Below, in pieces: positions 42,980-48,126 of a DNA stretch of 48,126 nucleotides. The notes under the pieces are model-generated. The model made no database searches, was not told the DNA's origin, and saw nothing but the letters and a program-made list of their open reading frames with translations. Source of the DNA: DASVSE01 sp036399715 (GTDB taxonomy: Bacteria > Bacteroidota > Rhodothermia > Rhodothermales > Rubricoccaceae); contig DASWMO010000129.1 of assembly GCA_036399715.1 (NCBI GenBank), forward strand, positions 1 to 48,126, given 5' to 3'. Position numbers and translations under genes: made by a program. Position 1 is the first letter of the stretch, and each line of letters begins with the position of its first letter.

Positions 42980-44071
42980 ATGGCCAGCCTGATCAAGGTC
43001 AACACCAAGTACTACCTCGACTTCTCTGACACGGCACGTAGGCCGCGACGAAAGCGCGTCGCGCTCCGAGTCTCGTCCAAGCGCGATGCCGAGCGGCTGA
43101 AGGCGCGACTGGAGTACGAGTACTCCGCCGGCTCCTTCGACCCGTGGGCCTCGCTGCCCGTCCAGGAGACCGCGCCGACACCCCCGCAGGCTGCCCCTGC
43201 GTCGACCGTGCGAGTAGCTGCGGATGCGTTCTATGAATCCCGCTCCCACCGCACCGCGAGCACGCAGCGGACATACCGGGATATCGTCGGGCGGTTTGCA
43301 GCCTCACTCCCCAGAGAGCACGCCGTTGCCGCTGTGACGGCTGCCGACATCGAACGGTGGCTCGACTCCCTTCCAGCCGGAGATGTGACGCGGCGGACGT
43401 ACACGAAGCACCTCTCGACCTACTTCCGGTTCTGTGTCGAAGCCGGTTCAGCACCAGCCGACGTCACAGCTGCCGTCAAGCTCAGGCGCGTCCCGAGAAC
43501 CTTCCCGAAGGCCCTCTCGACCGATGAGGTTGCCCACCTCGTGGAGGTCATTGAGGGTGGGCCGCCAGCCGTGCACTGGCTCCGCGATGTCGTCGTGTTC
43601 ACTGACAACACAGGGCTGCGTAGGGGCGAGGTCGTAAGCCTCCGGTGGCGGTCGGTCGACCTCACTGGCGCTTTCGTCACTGTCGCATGCGACAGCGGGT
43701 TCCAGACCAAGAGCGGGGCCGAGCGGCGGGTCCCGCTCTCTCAGCCGGCACTTGGCGTGCTTAGCCGTCTCCACGACGATCACCGGGCGCGTGGCGGGGT
43801 GGGAGATGACCACGTGTTCCGTCATGCGCGTGGCCCGCTTGGTCCAGACTACCTCTCGCAGCGGTTCGCGACCTGGGCGCGCGCGGCGGGTCTCGAAGGG
43901 ACCGGATTCCACGGGCTGCGGCACACGGCGATCTCGTGGCTAGCTGAGCGCGGCGTCCCACTCCCGGTCGTCCAGCGGTTCGCCGGGCACGCAGACATCG
44001 CCGTGACGATGCGGTACGTGCATGTTGCACCAGACGTATACGCTGACCAGATCAGGTCAGCGCTGGAGTAG
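42980..44071 (+). CDS. Tyrosine recombinase / phage-type integrase
   Basis: The 363-aa protein has an N-terminal arm-binding-like region, a SAM-like core-binding domain (about 75-170, AADAFYESRSHRTASTQRTY) and the catalytic domain. Catalytic residues are visible: R214 in TGLRRGE, K244 in FQTKSG, H311 and R314 in HGLRH, H337 in FAGHADIAVT and the nucleophile Y346 in MRYVH. It should catalyse integration and excision at the adjacent tRNA-derived site. The gene points away from the tRNA into the element. Confidence 0.95.
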   Translation: MASLIKVNTKYYLDFSDTARRPRRKRVALRVSSKRDAERLKARLEYEYSAGSFDPWASLPVQETAPTPPQAAPASTVRVAADAFYESRSHRTASTQRTYRDIVGRFAASLPREHAVAAVTAADIERWLDSLPAGDVTRRTYTKHLSTYFRFCVEAGSAPADVTAAVKLRRVPRTFPKALSTDEVAHLVEVIEGGPPAVHWLRDVVVFTDNTGLRRGEVVSLRWRSVDLTGAFVTVACDSGFQTKSGAERRVPLSQPALGVLSRLHDDHRARGGVGDDHVFRHARGPLGPDYLSQRFATWARAAGLEGTGFHGLRHTAISWLAERGVPLPVVQRFAGHADIAVTMRYVHVAPDVYADQIRSALE

Positions 44072-44401
44072 GGAGTCCGGACGTGAAGCCATGTACTTGC
44101 GGCATTCGCGGCTTAAAGGGGCGGACCGGATCGTGTTGTGACATCCGAGGGGGGACATGAGATACCCCGCCCATGGGCATGCTCCGTTTCGAGGCCCCCG
44201 GGTCCCTTCTGAGAGACCCGAGCCACTGGAGGAGCCCATGGACGCATCGTCTCACCCCTGACCGAGCCCGGCCGCCCGTCGTGGCGGCCGGGCTCGCGTC
44301 GTCTCCACCCGGATCGTCCGGGCACCGGTCGTGCACACTGCACGGCCGGTATCACCACAGCGAGCAGTCGCTCGCTACAGCATGGCCGAGGGGCCATTGC
44401 A
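44072..44401. other. 330-bp gap after the integrase with leader-like mini-frame and hairpins
   Basis: No full gene is seen. GGAGGAG at 44228-44234 precedes an ATG at 44238 that opens a seven-codon frame (MDASSHP) ending at 44261, three bases before a strong hairpin. A smaller hairpin, AGCGAGC-AGTC-GCTCGCT, lies at 44359-44376 just ahead of the next gene. Confidence 0.45.
44264..44295 (+). terminator. Perfect 13-bp hairpin upstream of the Cys-rich gene
   Basis: GAGCCCGGCCGCC (44264-44276), loop CGTCGT, GGCGGCCGGGCTC (44283-44295). It has no U-tract. It could terminate integrase read-through or act with the preceding seven-codon frame as an attenuator. Confidence 0.6.
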
Positions 44402-44914
44402 ATGTCCACCATCCACACCCTGGGCGAGGTACGCCCGTCCGTCACGTCTGGCGATCCGCACGCCGAGACGTTCACCATCCCGCTGCTGCGCCTCAGGGGA
44501 TACGACCGGCCCGTCATCCGGCCGGAAGAGTGCCGGGTGCCGGGCTGCCTGGTCTGCCAGTGGCGACGAGCCGGGCTGCTCGACTCGCCTGTCTTGCGCG
44601 TCGTCCGCGAGCCCGCATCGGGCTACACGTGCCACTCGTCGTTCTGCCCCGGCTGCAACACGCTCCGCTGCGTGTGCCTGCCGGAGGGCTACGAGGACGC
44701 TGTGTACGAGCACGACTATGCGCTCGGCCATGAGCACGGTACAGCTGACGGGCCCGACAACCGCCCGACGCGCCGCTGGTGCATGGACGCCGGGCTTGAC
44801 GCCGACGCGTACCTCGACGGCTACGACGCGGGGTGCGCCGGCGTCGTGCTCATGCCGGCGAACACGGCGCCGGTCCGGCTCTGGGACGAGCTCGACGACG
44901 GGCTGCCGTTCTAG
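44402..44914 (+). CDS. Cysteine-rich protein of unknown function, element-borne
   Basis: This is a 170-aa soluble protein. Cysteines occur in pairs that suggest two metal-binding knuckles: CRVPGCLVC at about 44-52 and CHSSFCPGCNTLRCVC at about 76-91. A His/Asp/Glu-rich stretch follows (YEHDYALGHEHG), and an acidic C-terminal half contains the repeat-like DAGLDADAYLDGYDAGCAG. I do not recognise the family. A zinc-binding or nucleic-acid-related role would be a guess from the cysteine spacing. It stands alone between two hairpins. Confidence 0.65.
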   Translation: MSTIHTLGEVRPSVTSGDPHAETFTIPLLRLRGYDRPVIRPEECRVPGCLVCQWRRAGLLDSPVLRVVREPASGYTCHSSFCPGCNTLRCVCLPEGYEDAVYEHDYALGHEHGTADGPDNRPTRRWCMDAGLDADAYLDGYDAGCAGVVLMPANTAPVRLWDELDDGLPF

Positions 44915-44998
44915 CCTCAGCGTGATTCCCTAGCCCGCCACTGAGGCGAGCACCGGGTCACCCATGACCCACCGGACCGGAAGCGGTCCGATCCACAC

Positions 44999-45031
44999 GA
45001 CGCCCGCCCCGGAGTCCCCGAGGCGGGCGTC
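44999..45031 (+). terminator. Perfect 10-bp hairpin upstream of the 346-aa gene
   Basis: GACGCCCGCC (44999-45008) pairs with GGCGGGCGTC (45022-45031), loop of 13 bases. A smaller GGACCG-GAAG-CGGTCC hairpin precedes it at about 44973-44988. Confidence 0.6.
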
Positions 45032-45126
45032 GCCATGTTCGGCCGGAAGGTCTGGCCGGACACACGCCACGGTGCTGCTCTAACAGCACAGCGGCATCAC
45101 ACCAGCACGGGGGAGGCCCCGATGCC

Positions 45127-46167
45127 ATGCAGTACAAGATCACCACGGACGAGTCGCTCCTCGTCCACACCGTCCACGCGCTCGCCGTCTGCGACTGGAC
45201 GGCCACTTACGCTGCGCGCGTGCCCGAGCATGAGGCGCGTGCCAAGCGCATCGCCGCCGAGGCTAGCCGCTGGCTCGCCTTCGCGACAGCGCGCACGCGC
45301 TTGACGCCACAGGTACTCACCGCGAAAGCGCTCGACAGCGTCGCGTTCTCGGTCGCTGCCGGTGCCGCGGGGTTTGCTGTCCCGAGCAAGCTCGTCGGCG
45401 TCAAGCCCTACCAGCGTGCGCTCTGGACGCTCGTACGCGACGGCTACCGCGTCTACGACGAGTTCGAGACCGACACGGCGACGACTGAAGGCGTCCGCGT
45501 CTCGTACGGCGATGTGCTCGTCGGAGAGGTGCAGACCAAGCACCTCGGATGGGTTCGGCCGCTCGTGCCGTTCGGGCTGACAGTCCACCTCGCGCGCGTC
45601 ACGGGCTCCGAGACCGAGGGGCGCACGCTCGGCGTCAACGTCGTCTTCGGGCACATCGCGCCAGCCATCGCCGCGCTCACCGAGGCACTCGGTATGGCTG
45701 CGACAGCGTGCAGCGGTAGTGGGGGAGAGGGGGCCTCGGGCGACGGCTCAGGAGGGCTCGCAGCGGCAGCAGTCTTCCCGGCACCGGCACTCCCACGTCG
45801 GACGAGCGGTGACGGTGCGCCCGGGCGACTGCGCCTGATTCTCCGGCCGGGAATCGGAACGGGCACTGCACCCCGGACGAAGGTGGCAGGTCTCGACGAC
45901 ATCGTGCTCTACCGCGACACCCGCGGCACGGCGTACGCCACGGTCGCGCACGTCCCGGTCCACTCGACGACGGGCATCGACTGGGGACGGCTCGGCGCGG
46001 GTCCAACCGACCTGGCCATCTCCGTGCTCACGGCCGTCGCAAGCGCAGACGCCGCGGAGAGCCACAGTGCTGCCTTCGCCGACGAGGTGATAGCGCACCT
46101 GCCCTTCGCCGGTGGCGTGCTCCGCGCCGCCCGCGTCCGCGACTGGCTCGCCCGTCAGCAGGCCTAG
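45127..46167 (+). CDS. Protein of unknown function, element-borne
   Basis: The 346-aa protein has no signal peptide or membrane helix. The N-terminal half (LLVHTVHALAVCDWTATYAA, PKxYQRALWTLVRDGYRVYDE region at about 95-120) is mixed alpha/beta. A Gly/Ser-rich linker at about 198-225 separates a second domain (GRLRLILRPGIGTGTAPRTK, DDIVLYRDTRGTAYATVAHV). I do not recognise a family. A GGGGAGG at about 45110 is a possible ribosome binding site for this ATG or for one five bases earlier in another frame. The unbroken 346 codons and normal composition support a real gene. Confidence 0.65.
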   Translation: MQYKITTDESLLVHTVHALAVCDWTATYAARVPEHEARAKRIAAEASRWLAFATARTRLTPQVLTAKALDSVAFSVAAGAAGFAVPSKLVGVKPYQRALWTLVRDGYRVYDEFETDTATTEGVRVSYGDVLVGEVQTKHLGWVRPLVPFGLTVHLARVTGSETEGRTLGVNVVFGHIAPAIAALTEALGMAATACSGSGGEGASGDGSGGLAAAAVFPAPALPRRTSGDGAPGRLRLILRPGIGTGTAPRTKVAGLDDIVLYRDTRGTAYATVAHVPVHSTTGIDWGRLGAGPTDLAISVLTAVASADAAESHSAAFADEVIAHLPFAGGVLRAARVRDWLARQQA

Positions 46168-46218
46168 CCTCCTCACGGCTGGCATCGCGCCAGCCCTCTC
46201 CTATCCGCCGGACCCGAC

Positions 46219-46248
46219 GCCGGGGTGCTCATAAGCGAGCGCCCCGGC
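46219..46248 (+). terminator. 12-bp hairpin upstream of the ArdC-like gene
   Basis: GCCGGGGTGCTC (46219-46230) pairs with GAGCGCCCCGGC (46237-46248) with one T-G wobble, followed by TTTGCTGTG. A smaller GGCTGG...CCAGCC stem lies at about 46178-46196. Confidence 0.6.
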
Positions 46249-46275
46249 TTTGCTGTGTCTGGCAGCGACTCCACC

Positions 46276-47199
46276 ATGATGACCAGGATCAAGACCACGG
46301 CGAACGCTGCCCAGCTCGCCCTTACGCTCACCACTCCGATCACGCACAAGACCGAGGTTGGTGACGGTCCGACTCGCGACGAGCGCCTCGCGAACGCGCA
46401 CGCCGTGCTCGCGCGTGGCCTCGCGGGCGTCCGGGACGACCCCGCCGCGATGGCAGCCTTCCTACAGTTTAGGTCGTGCTTCCGCGACTACTCGCTGAAC
46501 AACAGCATCCTCATCTGGATGCAGCGGCCGACGGCGCGCCACTGCATGGGCTTCAAGGCGTGGACGAAGCACGGCCGACGCGTACGCCGCGGCGAGCGCG
46601 GGCTGACCGTCTTCGCGCCCGTTCTCGCCAAGCCCACCGCGGCGGACATTGCAGCTGGCACTGACCCGGACAAGAAGACGGTCGTCGGTTACCGGACCGC
46701 GACGACGTTTGACTACGAGCAGACCGAGGCGGTCACGGACGGCGCGCTCGTCTACTCGCCGCCGTCGCCGCGCCTATGCGCTGACGATCCGGTGGGCCTC
46801 GTCGCCCGCCTCGAACACGTCGCGCTGTTCTCGCTCGGCTACCGCGTCTCGTACGTCGACACGGGCTACGCCGATGGGATGTGCCAGACAGTGATCAAGT
46901 GGATCACGGTCCAGCAGCGCCTCTCGCCCGCTGATCGCGCCTCGGTGCTCGCTCACGAGATCTGTCACGCCCTCGCGCACGCCGGCGACACGACCACGAG
47001 CCGCGCACAGAAGGAGCTGCAGGCCGAGGGTGCGGCCTACGTCGTGCTGGCGGCGCTCGGGCTCGACACGGCGCGGGCGAGCCTGCCTTACCTCCGCGGT
47101 TGGTCCGGCGGCAGCGACGAGGCGCTCACGGCTGAGCTCGCGGCTATCGACAGCATCGCGCGCGACCTGCTGGACCGCATCAAGGCGACGGCTGCCTGA
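46276..47199 (+). CDS. ArdC-like antirestriction protein with zincin motif
   Basis: The 307-aa protein has an ArdC N-terminal ssDNA-binding-like domain (CFRDYSLNNSILIWMQRPTA, MGFKAWTKHGRRVRRGERGL, about 30-120). Its C-terminal domain has the zinc-protease motif HEICH (227-231) and a downstream acidic ligand candidate in QAEGAAYVV (E251). This arrangement is known from ArdC of conjugative plasmids, which protects incoming DNA from restriction. The frame is open from a GTG at 46225 but that start lies inside the preceding hairpin, so I prefer the ATG at 46276. Confidence 0.85.
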   Translation: MMTRIKTTANAAQLALTLTTPITHKTEVGDGPTRDERLANAHAVLARGLAGVRDDPAAMAAFLQFRSCFRDYSLNNSILIWMQRPTARHCMGFKAWTKHGRRVRRGERGLTVFAPVLAKPTAADIAAGTDPDKKTVVGYRTATTFDYEQTEAVTDGALVYSPPSPRLCADDPVGLVARLEHVALFSLGYRVSYVDTGYADGMCQTVIKWITVQQRLSPADRASVLAHEICHALAHAGDTTTSRAQKELQAEGAAYVVLAALGLDTARASLPYLRGWSGGSDEALTAELAAIDSIARDLLDRIKATAA

Positions 47200-47223
47200 A
47201 CTGACTGTCAACATCAACCCGAC

Positions 47224-47262
47224 CGAGAGGCTGGCACTCCTATCTGGGGTGCCGGCCTCTCG
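47224..47262 (+). terminator. 14-bp hairpin upstream of the radC-like gene
   Basis: CGAGAGGCTGGCAC (47224-47237) pairs with GTGCCGGCCTCTCG (47249-47262) with one wobble, followed by TCGTTT. It ends only 18 bases before the next ATG. Confidence 0.6.
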
Positions 47263-47280
47263 TCGTTTACACCAACGACC

Positions 47281-47859
47281 ATGACCAGCATCACGAACGA
47301 CCGGACGATCATCCCAAACACGGACACGTGTCCGTATCTCGCCGAGCCCGCCGTCCACCAGAGCCGCGCTTGCGTCACGGCACCGACCACACCGAACGGC
47401 GCATACCGCGACGCGCTGTTCTCGGGCATCCCGCTCTTCACGACGCGCCTCGTCCGCGAACGCACGTTCGACTTCCAGACCCGCGACCAACTCCGCTCAC
47501 CAGCAGACGCCGCAGCCGTGCTCAGCGAGTACTTCGAGGGCCGCGACCGAGAGGAGTTCGTCGTGGCCTTCCTCGACACGGCCAACACGATCACAGCCCT
47601 GCACGTCGCGTCGGTGGGCGGACTGGCCGCCGCCATCGTCGAGCCGCGGCAGGTGTTCAAGGCTGCGGTGCTGGCGAACGCCGCGGCACTCGTCGTGGCG
47701 CACAACCACCCGTCGGGCAACCCGGAGCCGAGCCGCGAGGACGTGGCGGTGACGAAGCAGCTCGTCGAGGCCGGGAAGCTGATGGGCATCCCGGTCCATG
47801 ACCACATCATCCTCGCTGGCCGAGGCTACACGAGCCTCGCCGAGCGCGGGCTGATGTGA
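47281..47859 (+). CDS. radC: RadC-family JAB/MPN-domain protein
   Basis: This 192-aa protein matches the RadC/DUF2466 family. The JAMM-type metal site is visible as HNHPSGNPEPSREDVAVT (H141, H143, D154), with EEFVVAFLDTANTI upstream and HDHIILAGRGYTSLAERG at the end. It lacks the N-terminal helix-hairpin-helix of chromosomal RadC, as is common for copies on integrative elements and plasmids. Its first 45 residues are a variable extension. Biochemical function is unresolved for the family. Confidence 0.9.
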   Translation: MTSITNDRTIIPNTDTCPYLAEPAVHQSRACVTAPTTPNGAYRDALFSGIPLFTTRLVRERTFDFQTRDQLRSPADAAAVLSEYFEGRDREEFVVAFLDTANTITALHVASVGGLAAAIVEPRQVFKAAVLANAAALVVAHNHPSGNPEPSREDVAVTKQLVEAGKLMGIPVHDHIILAGRGYTSLAERGLM

Positions 47860-47865
47860 CGAGAC

Positions 47866-47906
47866 GGCTGCGGCTCGGGAGGTACGGTACCTCCCGGGCC
47901 GCAGCC
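47866..47906. terminator. 20-bp hairpin after radC
   Basis: GGCTGCGGCTCGGGAGGTAC (47866-47885) pairs with GTACCTCCCGGGCCGCAGCC (47887-47906) with a single G-T wobble. It starts seven bases after the radC stop and is the strongest stem in the element. The next 114 bases contain no gene. Confidence 0.7.
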
Positions 47907-48020
47907 GCGGTGGCAGACGTGATCCATTGCAACAAACATCGACAGAGAGTGAGCCGGTCTGCTCGTGTTTCTCGGTTACGCTCTCAACGGGACTACTGCC
48001 GCGCCCCATCGCCCTCACCC

Positions 48021-48126
48021 ATGACCCGCACCCTCGTCCTTCTCGCCGCTCTCGTCGCCACTGCGCCCGCGCTCTACGCTCAGGGCGTCCGAGACTCCGT
48101 CCGCGTGAGCTACTCCGTCGACTCAG
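48021..48126 (+). CDS. N-terminus of a secreted protein, cut by the window end
   Basis: An ATG at 48021 opens a frame that is still open at the edge. The 35 visible residues are a textbook signal peptide (MTRTLVLLAALVATAPALYA) followed by QGVRDSVRVSYSVDS. Nothing more can be said about function. Its style (signal peptide ending in AQ) resembles the secreted chromosomal proteins of this window, so the element may have ended before this gene. Confidence 0.6.
   Translation, partial: MTRTLVLLAALVATAPALYAQGVRDSVRVSYSVDS

Larger units (their letters stand above)
42836..48126. mobile_element. Integrated element (integrase, ArdC-like, RadC-like), right end not visible
   Basis: The region begins at the truncated tRNA-Met and carries a tyrosine integrase 140 bp inside, then four genes on the same strand including the typical mobile-element functions ArdC (antirestriction) and RadC/JAB. 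Intergenic spaces are larger than in the chromosome and each gap downstream of the integrase contains a hairpin. No second copy of the tRNA segment, relaxase, capsid or replication gene is seen before the window ends, so an ICE, IME or prophage cannot be distinguished. The element may end before the gene starting at 48,021. The 140 bp between the tRNA and the integrase gene are non-coding. Confidence 0.7.

Noticed and set aside
44964..45080. A 38-codon frame starting at 44964 across the hairpins before the 346-aa gene.
   Set aside because: It runs through both hairpins, has low-complexity composition and no coupling to the following gene.

Overview
The window is very GC-rich DNA (roughly 70% by eye) from a Gram-negative bacterium with an outer membrane. 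An LptD-like protein, BamD, a TonB-dependent receptor with an STN domain, a FecI/FecR-type regulatory pair and a Bacteroidota-style DUF2851 protein occur together with a curli system. Start codons mostly lack a clear Shine-Dalgarno sequence. I infer a Rhodothermota/Bacteroidota lineage such as the marine Rubricoccaceae; this is inference from gene content, not a database match.

Layout. Positions 1-31.9 kb are ordinary chromosome: rlmN, an LptD-like assembly protein, a ROK glucokinase, a FtsB/DivIC protein, enolase, RNase HI, Obg, an SPFH lipoprotein with a small membrane partner, an MBL hydrolase, a polyprenyl diphosphate synthase, DUF2851, 6-phosphogluconolactonase and glucose-6-phosphate dehydrogenase (separated by a 21-bp minisatellite), two MacB/FtsX-like permeases, a BtuF/BtuC-type pair, a lipid-kinase-like protein, a periplasmic-binding/TPR protein and BamD. 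Positions 25.6-29.8 kb hold a sigma factor / FecR / TonB-receptor signalling trio. A divergent DUF4139 protein follows.

The most distinctive region is 32.1-42.6 kb, a curli (functional amyloid) operon: csgE, csgF, csgG (with an added C-terminal beta-barrel), three very large aspartate-rich curlin-repeat proteins (634, 810 and 421 aa, about 49, 54 and 30 strand units), a small CsgB-like protein, a CsgH-like protein and a lipoprotein. Upstream of csgE there are four TGWTCA-like hexamers at an exact 11-bp period, which look like an operator for a response regulator. Strong hairpins separate the curlin genes and small hairpins sit just before two of their start codons, so the stoichiometry of the fibre subunits may be set at RNA level.

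At 42.79 kb the 3' half of a tRNA-Met (CAT) gene abuts a tyrosine integrase, and from there to the right edge lies an integrated element carrying an ArdC-like antirestriction protein with a zincin motif, a RadC/JAB protein and two proteins I do not recognise. Every gene boundary in the element downstream of the integrase carries a strong hairpin. The far end of the element is not in the window, and a new secreted-protein gene begins at 48,021.
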